A stretch of 6,752 nt of DNA. It comes from Bacteroides sp. GTDB lineage: Bacteria > Bacteroidota > Bacteroidia > Bacteroidales > Bacteroidaceae. The position numbers and the translations under genes were made by a program. Position 1 is the first letter of the stretch; each line of letters starts with the position of its first letter. Below the pieces are notes generated by a model, which ran no database searches, had not been told where the DNA came from, and saw only the letters and a list, made by a program, of their open reading frames with translations. The stretch spans positions 1 to 6,752 of the forward strand of contig JAJPZL010000131.1 in assembly GCA_021204375.1 (NCBI GenBank), in the 5' to 3' direction. Of this stretch, positions 1 to 5,479 are shown one piece after another.

Positions 1-29
1 GTATAAAATTAAATTCATCCACCAAATAA

Positions 30-43
30 AAAAAGATCTTTTT
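30..43. repeat. AT-rich 14-bp palindrome downstream of the thr operon
   Basis: AAAAAGATCTTTTT is a perfect 14-bp palindrome. It has no loop, so it is unlikely to be an intrinsic terminator stem. It lies beyond the thrC terminator in gene-free DNA. It may be chance in an AT-rich spacer or part of the regulatory region of a gene to the left of the window. Confidence 0.25.
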
Positions 44-47
44 AAAA

Positions 48-59
48 ATTACCGGTAAT
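48..59. repeat. 12-bp palindrome ATTACCGGTAAT, possible operator
   Basis: ATTACCGGTAAT is a perfect two-fold symmetric 12-mer with a GC core in otherwise AT-rich DNA. That shape suits a dimeric DNA-binding protein. It sits 33 nt beyond the thrC terminator stem, so it would belong to whatever lies to the left of the window. No cognate regulator is visible, and chance is a fair alternative. Confidence 0.2.
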
Positions 60-80
60 ATTCTTCACAGACCGACTTCA

Positions 81-125
81 TAATAAATAAAGGAGCCTGT
101 TATAATTTAACTTATAACAGGCTCC
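81..125 (-). terminator. Intrinsic terminator of the thr operon
   Basis: On the minus strand a perfect 14-bp stem (arms 112-125 and 92-105, GGAGCCTGTTATAA and its complement) encloses a 6-nt loop. It is followed by the U-rich tract UUUAUUUAUUAU (81-91). It starts 26 nt after the thrC stop codon, the position expected for the end of the thrA-thrB-thrC transcript. The stem is symmetric, but the run of A on its left arm side means it should work best on minus-strand transcripts. Confidence 0.88.
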
Positions 126-151
126 AGGTGTAATTTATAAACTATATCTCT

Positions 152-1453
152 TTAAAGACTCATAAAGAAAGTTTTGAAAGAGTTAAAATCCCGCTTCACA
201 GGAATACTCTTTTTTTCCTGCCGGAAGAATGCCTGCAATTTAGCAGGTATCTCCACCTCTTCTCCGATAATAGCTTCTACGGTTTCCAGAAACTTAGCCG
301 GATGAGCGGTTTCCAGGAATACTCCGGTTTCCTGAGGTTGCAATCCTTTTTCTAGAGCTCGATATCCACAGGCTCCATGAGGATCAAGTAAATAACCGGT
401 TTCCTTGTAGACTTTTTTTACCGTTTCCCGTATTTGATCATCTGTGTAAGTTGCACCGGATATTTCATTGATAATAGCTGCATGAGAATTACTATACAGG
501 TCAAGAACACGGGCAAAATTACTGGGATCTCCTACATCCATTGCATTGGCAATAGTAGCTACAGAGGGTTTCGGATCATACTCTCCGGTTTGTAAATACT
601 GATAAAATATATCGTTCTTATTATTGGCGGCAATAAACCGCTTAATGGGAAGACCCATCTTTTTGGCAAATAGCCCGGCAGTAATATTACCGAAGTTTCC
701 ACTGGGTACACATACTACCAGTTCCTCGGCTTTACCTGCTTTTTTAAGTTGTGCATAGGCATAAAAATAGTAGAATGCTTGCGGCAGGAAACGTGCTACA
801 TTGATAGAATTAGCAGAGGTAAGCAGATGCTTTTCATTAAGTTCCTTATCCATAAAAGCGGCTTTTACAAGTGCCTGGCAATCATCAAAGGTACCATCTA
901 CTTCCAGAGCAGTAATATTTTGCCCCAGTGTAGTAAATTGCTTTTCCTGGATTTCACTTACTTTCCCTTTCGGATAAAGTACATATACCTGAATGCCCTC
1001 TACTCCTAAAAAGCCATTGGCAACCGCGCTACCGGTATCTCCCGAAGTAGCAACCAGTACATTCACATCTTTCTGACCCTGCTTTTTAATATAATAGCTT
1101 AAAAGACGGGCCATAAAGCGTCCCCCTACATCTTTAAATGCCAGGGTGGGTCCATGAAATAACTCCAAAGAATAGATGTTATCTTTTACATGAACAACGG
1201 GTGTATCAAAACTCAGAGTATCATATACGATCTCTTTCAGAATATCTGCGGGTACATCTTCGCCGAAAAAGGCATCTGCCACCCGGTAAGCTATCTCCTG
1301 AAACGAAAGATCCTGCATAGTATCGTAAAACTCCCGGGAAAGTTTCTTTAATTGTTCCGGCATATAGAGCCCTTTATCGGCAGCGAGTCCTTTTACAACT
1401 GCCTCCTGCAACTCCACATTTTCGCTTTGTTTGTTGGTACTATAATATTTCAT
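152..1453 (-). CDS. thrC: Threonine synthase
   Basis: ThrC is a PLP-dependent cytoplasmic lyase that converts O-phospho-L-homoserine to L-threonine and phosphate, the last step of threonine synthesis. The 433-residue protein has the usual length for the family. The N-terminal domain (about 1-80) includes ADKGLYMPE. The PLP lysine is K107 in HGPTLAFKD, followed by VATSGDTGSA (134-143). LTSANSINVARFLPQ (211-225) and the phosphate-binding SGNFGNITAG (251-260) also match. The start ATG lies 7 nt after the stop of the upstream gene in the same operon, with no better start visible. It is the last gene of the operon and is followed by the terminator at 81-125. The product matches the phosphohomoserine expected from the upstream gene. 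No broken frame or missing key residue is seen. Confidence 0.97.
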   Translation of the reverse strand: MKYYSTNKQSENVELQEAVVKGLAADKGLYMPEQLKKLSREFYDTMQDLSFQEIAYRVADAFFGEDVPADILKEIVYDTLSFDTPVVHVKDNIYSLELFHGPTLAFKDVGGRFMARLLSYYIKKQGQKDVNVLVATSGDTGSAVANGFLGVEGIQVYVLYPKGKVSEIQEKQFTTLGQNITALEVDGTFDDCQALVKAAFMDKELNEKHLLTSANSINVARFLPQAFYYFYAYAQLKKAGKAEELVVCVPSGNFGNITAGLFAKKMGLPIKRFIAANNKNDIFYQYLQTGEYDPKPSVATIANAMDVGDPSNFARVLDLYSNSHAAIINEISGATYTDDQIRETVKKVYKETGYLLDPHGACGYRALEKGLQPQETGVFLETAHPAKFLETVEAIIGEEVEIPAKLQAFFRQEKKSIPVKRDFNSFKTFFMSL

Positions 1454-1460
1454 GTCTATT

Positions 1461-2669
1461 TTATTTCAGAAACTCATTGATAAACTCATTCTCTTTCATC
1501 AATCCGTACACTCCTTCTCTAACAGAATCTTCATCGAAAACCTGTACACTATCCGGTTCTTCACCCGGCTTCCAGATCAGGAAAGGGATAGGATCGGCAG
1601 TATGGGTACGGAGTTCGCAGGGAGTAGGATGATCAGGCAGTACAGCAATAGCAACCGGTTCTTCCCACTCTTTTACTGTTTGATAAACAGGACCGATCAC
1701 TTTTGAATCCAGATCTTCAATGGTACGTAGCTTTAAATTAACCTTTCCTTCGTGTCCCGCTTCGTCACTCGCTTCTATATGCAGATATACAAAATCATCC
1801 GTTTCTAATGCTTTCAGAGCAGCGTTTACTTTACCTGCATAATTGGTATCAAAAAGTCCGGTCGCTCCTTCCACCTCAATGCTCTTAAGGCCGGCATAAC
1901 GACCAATACCATGGATCAGATCGACTGCTGATATAACGGAACCGCTTTTAATTTTCGGATATATCTCTGAAAGGGTTTTCATATCAGGACGATATCCCGG
2001 CGACCAGGGCCAGATACTATTAGCCGGATCTTTTCCTTCGGCGATCCTTTTTTGATTGACCGGATGATCTTTCAGTAACTCCTGGGAACGAAGAATAAGA
2101 TCATTGATCAGTTGTGCCGTAGACCGGGCATCTTCGGTCAATGATTTTACCAATAAAGGACGAAAGGGCTGTAAAGGTACATCGTGAGGAGGAGTACACT
2201 CCAGTTCTTTCTTACCGCCTTTAATAACCAATAAATGGCGATAGGCTATACCGGAATAAAAACGGATATTTTCACTGCCCAACTGCTCTTGTAAAAAGTT
2301 TATTAATTCATTGGCCTCTTCAGTAGAGATATGACCGGCAGAATGGTTCTTGATCTTTTCATCTTCTACACAGATAAGGTTACAACGGATAGCCATATCA
2401 CCGGGCTGAAGTTCCACTCCCATACTGGCTGCTTCGAGGGAACCACGTCCTTCGTATACCTCTTTCAGGTCATACCCGAATATAGCCGTATTGGCTATCT
2501 CACTCCCGGGATGGAATCCTTCGGGGACCGTAGACAGTAACCCGGTACGTCCCATGCGGGCTAATAAGTCCATATAGGGTGTATCGGCATATTGCAGAAG
2601 TGTTTTATGATGCAGGGAAGGAACAGGCCAGTCGGCCATTCCATCACCCAATATAATTATATACTTCAT
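1461..2669 (-). CDS. Homoserine kinase of the phosphoglycerate mutase (ApgM-like) family
   Basis: This 402-residue protein belongs to the alkaline phosphatase superfamily, close to archaeal-type cofactor-independent phosphoglycerate mutase (COG3635). Visible family residues are D9 in LGDGMAD, S56 in HPGSEIANTAIFGYD (the nucleophile position in mutases), GRGSLEAASMGVEL (75-87), and probable metal ligands D302 and H306 in SDEAGH, D346 and H347 in PDH, and H356 in THTADP. The segment NSIWPWSPG (217-225) resembles the subfamily called proposed homoserine kinase (TIGR02535, from memory). It lies exactly between thrA and thrC, 2 nt after thrA and 7 nt before thrC, and no classical GHMP-type ThrB is present. 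The inferred job is ATP-dependent phosphorylation of homoserine. I recall genetic support for the Bacteroides thetaiotaomicron homologue. Automated annotation often calls such proteins phosphoglycerate mutase, which is the main alternative. Confidence 0.85.
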   Translation of the reverse strand: MKYIIILGDGMADWPVPSLHHKTLLQYADTPYMDLLARMGRTGLLSTVPEGFHPGSEIANTAIFGYDLKEVYEGRGSLEAASMGVELQPGDMAIRCNLICVEDEKIKNHSAGHISTEEANELINFLQEQLGSENIRFYSGIAYRHLLVIKGGKKELECTPPHDVPLQPFRPLLVKSLTEDARSTAQLINDLILRSQELLKDHPVNQKRIAEGKDPANSIWPWSPGYRPDMKTLSEIYPKIKSGSVISAVDLIHGIGRYAGLKSIEVEGATGLFDTNYAGKVNAALKALETDDFVYLHIEASDEAGHEGKVNLKLRTIEDLDSKVIGPVYQTVKEWEEPVAIAVLPDHPTPCELRTHTADPIPFLIWKPGEEPDSVQVFDEDSVREGVYGLMKENEFINEFLK

Positions 2670-2671
2670 CT

Positions 2672-5113
2672 TTAGCGTATATTAGCAATACTCATAATAT
2701 CGGCAAAGACCCCTGCAGCCGTTACAGCCGCCCCGGCCCCATATCCCTGGATCAGCATCGGATACTCTTTATATCGCTCCGTAGTAAGCAGAATGATATT
2801 GTTACTTCCTTCCAGTCCATAGAAGGGATGTTTGGAATCCACTTCCTGTAATCCGACAGAAGCTACTCCATCTTCAAATTTAGCTACAAACCTCCAGCGT
2901 TTTCCTTCGCTCTCCAGGACTTTCCGGCGGGCCTCAAAAGAGGCGTCCAGCGAAGGAACCTTCTGCCAGAATTCATTCAGAGTACCGTTAAAATAATCAT
3001 CGGGAACGAAGAGGTTCTTGATCACATCTTCCTGTTCTACCTTGTAACCGGCTTCGCGGGCCAGGATCACCAGTTTACGGATCACATCTTTCCCGCTCAG
3101 GTCAATACGCGGATCAGGTTCCGAATATCTCTCCTCCTGTGCCATCTTAATGGTACGGCTGAAAGGAATATCAGCATCGATCTTATTAAATATATAGTTG
3201 AGAGTACCGGACAATACCGCCTCGATCTTAAGAATCTTATCTCCACTGTTAATCAGGTTATTGATCGTATTGATAATAGGCAGACCGGCCCCCACATTGG
3301 TTTCGAAAAGGAATTTCACTCCGCGCTGACGGGCGATCTCTTTCAGTTCAGCATAGGTATCGTAGGCCGAAGAGGCAGCTATCTTATTAGCAGCAACTAC
3401 TGAAATATTATGTTGCAGGAAATCCTTATAAAGCGAGGCTACATCCGGACTGGCAGTACAATCGACAAATACAGAGTTGAAAATATTCATACCGATCACT
3501 TCGTCGTGAAGTACCTGAGTAGAACACTCCATTCCCTGAGTTCTTAAATCTTCCCGGTAAGTTTCTAGGTTAATACCTTCCCTTGAGAAGAGCGCATTGG
3601 GATAATCAGCAATACCTACGACATTTAACTTAAGTCCGTTATGCTTTTTCAGAGTCTCCTGCTGGCAACGTATCTGGTCTATCAAACTTCCTCCTACGGT
3701 ACCGGCACCACAAATAAAGACATTCAACACCTGGTATTCCGAAAGGAAGAAGGAATCATGGATAACATTCAGGGATTTACGCAGGTAACGGGAATCTACC
3801 ACAAAAGAGATATTAGTTTCGGATGCTCCCTGCGCACAGGCAATTACATTGATACCGTTACGTCCCAGCGTTCCGAACAATTTACCGGCAATTCCCGGCG
3901 TATGTTTCATATTTTCTCCCACAATAGCTACGGTAGCCAGACCTTTCTCCGCACAGACTTCACTGATCTCTCCCATTTCAATCTCTTTGGCAAACTCTTC
4001 ATTCAGAACCTCGCATGCCAGATCGGCATCCGCATTCCGTACTCCGATGGAAGTGCTGTTCTCGGAAGAAGCCTGGGAAACAAGGAATACACTGATCCCA
4101 TTCTTGGCGAGGGATTTAAAGATACGGTAATTTACTCCGATCACCCCTACCATACCAAGTCCTTGCACAGTGATCAGGCTGGTATCATTGATAGAAGAGA
4201 TCCCTTTAATAGCTTTCCCCGCTCCTTTGCCATCATCCTGGATTATAACCGTACCGTCTGCATCCGGATTGAATGTATTCTTAATACGGATCGGAATATT
4301 TTTATGGTAAACCGGATAGATAGTAGGAGGATAGACTACTTTAGCTCCGAAATTACACAATTCCATAGCCTCTACATAAGTGAGTTCATTGATCGTATAA
4401 GCTGAAGTGATCACCTTGGGATCGGCAGTCATAAAACCATCTACATCTGTCCAGATTTCAAGCGCTTCTACGTTCAGGGCAGCTGCCAGTAAAGAGGCTG
4501 TATAATCAGACCCTCCACGTCCCAGATTGGTCACATTTTCACTCGCTTTATCCGAAGAGATAAAACCGGGTACCACAGCAACAGTATCACTCAGATCTTT
4601 AAAAGTATCCTGAACTAACCGGTTGCTTAATTCGCTATCTACGACATGGCGGGAGTGTTTATAATCTGTTTTTATAAATTCACGGGCATCGTAAACTTTC
4701 GCTCCTTCAATCATATCCGCCACGATCAGGGAAGAGAGACGTTCTCCATAGCTTACAATTGCATCTGAAGATTTTACGGACAGATCTTTGATCAGATATA
4801 CTCCCTGGAAGATATCTTTCAGTTCATTGAGAAGCTTACCCACTTTTTTTTGCAGTTCGTTCTGTCTCTCTGTATCGGGAATAACCTCTTTGATCATCTC
4901 TACATGCCTGTAAACGATCTCCCGGAATTCTGATTCGTAATTGATATCTCCGGCCGCAGCCATTCTGGATGTACTGATAAGCTGATCGGTAATGCCTCCC
5001 AAAGCAGAAACTACCACGATTACCGGTCGGCTGGCCGACTCTACTATTTTCTTAACACTTAAAATGCTTTTCACGGAACCTACGGATGTTCCGCCGAATT
5101 TCATTACTTTCAT
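2672..5113 (-). CDS. thrA: Bifunctional aspartokinase I / homoserine dehydrogenase I
   Basis: This 813-residue fusion catalyses the first and third steps from aspartate to homoserine. The N-terminal aspartokinase (about 1-300) shows KFGGTSVGS (5-13), NLGRGGSDYTA (196-206) and WTDVDGFMTADP (221-232). Two ACT-type regulatory segments follow, one beginning near 312 and one at about 393-440 (VAIVGENMKHTPGIAGKLF). The homoserine dehydrogenase half starts near 463 with the NAD(P) loop FICGAGTVGGSL (466-477). It continues with AANK (K577), NVGAGLPIINT (606-616), SGTLNYIFN (635-643) and the catalytic EPDPRIDLSGKDVIRK (665-680). The length equals that of enterobacterial ThrA, so feedback inhibition by threonine is expected. 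The start ATG opens MKVMKFGGTS, the normal family N-terminus. A second ATG three codons in is possible but leaves the family Lys-Phe-Gly-Gly motif too close to the end. The gene is first in the operon and is preceded by a roughly 200-nt leader with a threonine-rich peptide. Confidence 0.97.
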   Translation of the reverse strand: MKVMKFGGTSVGSVKSILSVKKIVESASRPVIVVVSALGGITDQLISTSRMAAAGDINYESEFREIVYRHVEMIKEVIPDTERQNELQKKVGKLLNELKDIFQGVYLIKDLSVKSSDAIVSYGERLSSLIVADMIEGAKVYDAREFIKTDYKHSRHVVDSELSNRLVQDTFKDLSDTVAVVPGFISSDKASENVTNLGRGGSDYTASLLAAALNVEALEIWTDVDGFMTADPKVITSAYTINELTYVEAMELCNFGAKVVYPPTIYPVYHKNIPIRIKNTFNPDADGTVIIQDDGKGAGKAIKGISSINDTSLITVQGLGMVGVIGVNYRIFKSLAKNGISVFLVSQASSENSTSIGVRNADADLACEVLNEEFAKEIEMGEISEVCAEKGLATVAIVGENMKHTPGIAGKLFGTLGRNGINVIACAQGASETNISFVVDSRYLRKSLNVIHDSFFLSEYQVLNVFICGAGTVGGSLIDQIRCQQETLKKHNGLKLNVVGIADYPNALFSREGINLETYREDLRTQGMECSTQVLHDEVIGMNIFNSVFVDCTASPDVASLYKDFLQHNISVVAANKIAASSAYDTYAELKEIARQRGVKFLFETNVGAGLPIINTINNLINSGDKILKIEAVLSGTLNYIFNKIDADIPFSRTIKMAQEERYSEPDPRIDLSGKDVIRKLVILAREAGYKVEQEDVIKNLFVPDDYFNGTLNEFWQKVPSLDASFEARRKVLESEGKRWRFVAKFEDGVASVGLQEVDSKHPFYGLEGSNNIILLTTERYKEYPMLIQGYGAGAAVTAAGVFADIMSIANIR

Positions 5114-5131
5114 GTATGTAAGTATTTATTT

Positions 5132-5153
5132 CTTTTGTCGTATGTAACAAAAG
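5132..5153 (-). promoter_or_regulatory. Hairpin 18 nt upstream of the thrA start codon
   Basis: CUUUUGU and ACAAAAG form a perfect 7-bp stem around the loop UACAUACG. The loop exposes the UACAUAC part of the repeated element, and the 5' arm holds its UUUGU part. Forming this hairpin would prevent the longer pairing of 5142-5152 with 5182-5193. After the hairpin comes an A-rich, unstructured run to the ATG, as is common before Bacteroidetes start codons. Its effect on translation is unknown. Confidence 0.5.
5137..5151 (-). repeat. Leader direct repeat, copy 2 (UUUGUUACAUACRAC)
   Basis: This 15-nt element matches the copy at 5263-5277 at 14 of 15 positions, the single difference being G for A. 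It lies inside the hairpin upstream of thrA. The core UUACAUAC recurs a third time at 5114-5121, directly against the thrA ATG. Three identical octamers within about 160 nt of leader are unlikely to be irrelevant, but could reflect a small duplication. Confidence 0.7.
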
Positions 5154-5231
5154 CAGATTTTTGAATAAAATTTTATGGAAGTTTTGCTTACATCCGTAAG
5201 CGTGATTCACGTAGAAACACAGTATTGATCC

Positions 5232-5288
5232 TTAACCCCAAAGGGTCGTGGTTAACATGCACGTTGTATGTAACAAATAGATGATCAT
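5232..5288 (-). CDS. Threonine-rich leader peptide of the thr operon (thrL-like)
   Basis: This ORF of 18 codons plus TAA encodes MIIYLLHTTCMLTTTLWG. Five residues are threonine, in runs of two (ACA ACG) and three (ACC ACG ACC), and two adjacent isoleucine codons follow the start. It begins about 27 nt after the predicted transcription start and ends 118 nt before thrA on the same strand. This matches the plan of enterobacterial thrL, where threonine and isoleucine codons sense charged tRNA, but the sequence is not similar. A stem (5232-5255) spans the TTT codon cluster and the stop, so ribosome position would affect folding. An AGGA directly abuts the ATG, too close for a normal ribosome binding site, which is unremarkable in this phylum. 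The expected role is in cis, through ribosome stalling at low threonyl-tRNA. Translation is not proven. Confidence 0.7.
   Translation of the reverse strand: MIIYLLHTTCMLTTTLWG
5263..5277 (-). repeat. Leader direct repeat, copy 1, inside the leader peptide
   Basis: UUUGUUACAUACAAC overlaps leader-peptide codons 4-9 (Tyr-Leu-Leu-His-Thr-Thr), ending in the first threonine pair. A ribosome stalled on those threonine codons would cover this copy and leave the copies near thrA free. That placement makes the repeat a candidate switch element rather than a coding coincidence. The link to regulation is inference. Confidence 0.65.
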
Positions 5289-5319
5289 TCCTGTTTCTCG
5301 CTTTGTTTGATAAGTGAGG

Positions 5320-5351
5320 TAAAGGTAACAATAAAAACGGAAATAGTACAA
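5320..5351 (-). promoter_or_regulatory. Candidate promoter of the thr operon
   Basis: On the minus strand, TTG (5349-5351) is followed after 21 nt by TACCTTTA (5320-5327). This fits the Bacteroidetes primary sigma pattern of TTG at -33 and TAnnTTTG at -7, with only the last base different. An AT-rich stretch lies immediately upstream (about 5352-5377). The implied start site is near 5315, giving a short lead-in to the leader peptide and about 200 nt of untranslated RNA before thrA. It lies downstream of the metK terminator, so the operon appears to be transcribed separately. Confidence 0.6.
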
Positions 5352-5411
5352 TTGTTTTAAAAATAATTAATTAAATGACAGGTAACGGAGTATATATCCG
5401 GGGAAAATGGC

Positions 5412-5453
5412 AAGAATAAAAAAGGACCGTCTTTACCTGAAAGACGATCCTTT
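5412..5453 (-). terminator. Intrinsic terminator of metK
   Basis: The minus strand reads AAAGGATCGTCTTT, loop CAGGT, then AAAGACGGTCCTTT, a 14-bp stem (5440-5453 with 5421-5434) containing one G-U pair. The tract UUUUUUAUUCUU follows (5412-5423, overlapping the end of the stem). It begins 26 nt after the metK stop codon and separates metK from the thr promoter. Confidence 0.88.
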
Positions 5454-5479
5454 ATATAATTAGCGTAAAGCTATGCTGA

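Larger units (their letters stand above)
5114..5288 (-). promoter_or_regulatory. Structured thrA leader, candidate threonine attenuator
   Basis: This minus-strand RNA from the leader peptide start to thrA contains several pairings that cannot all form together. Local stems are UUAACC/GGUUAA across the leader peptide's last codons (5232-5255), CGUG/CACG (5201-5211), GCUUAC-GGAU-GUAAGC (5186-5201) and CUUUUGU/ACAAAAG (5132-5153). The segment AUGUAAGCAAAA (5182-5193) can instead pair, with one bulged G, to UUUUGUUACAU at 5142-5152 (11 bp). It can also pair to UUUGUUACAU inside the leader peptide (5268-5277, 10 bp), or through AUGUAAG to CUUACAU just before the thrA start (5116-5122, 7 bp). No G/C stem followed by a U-tract is seen, so a classical terminator is not supported. 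The pairings are direct sequence complementarity; a regulatory role is inference. Confidence 0.6.

Noticed and set aside
3641..4405. Plus-strand ORF of 254 codons opposite thrA
   Set aside because: It lies entirely antisense to the aspartokinase, ACT and early dehydrogenase regions, whose frame is strongly conserved. The translated product shows no recognisable domain and no promoter is seen, so it is a codon-bias shadow.
5386..5401. Short inverted repeat CGGA/TCCG between the metK terminator and the thr promoter
   Set aside because: Only 4 bp of stem with a 7-nt loop in AT-rich DNA, too weak to call a feature.
5114..5479. T-box, SAM riboswitch or other known riboswitch in the metK-thrA gap
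   Set aside because: I see no T-box sequence, no S-box core and no other class I recognise. The leader peptide explains the region better.
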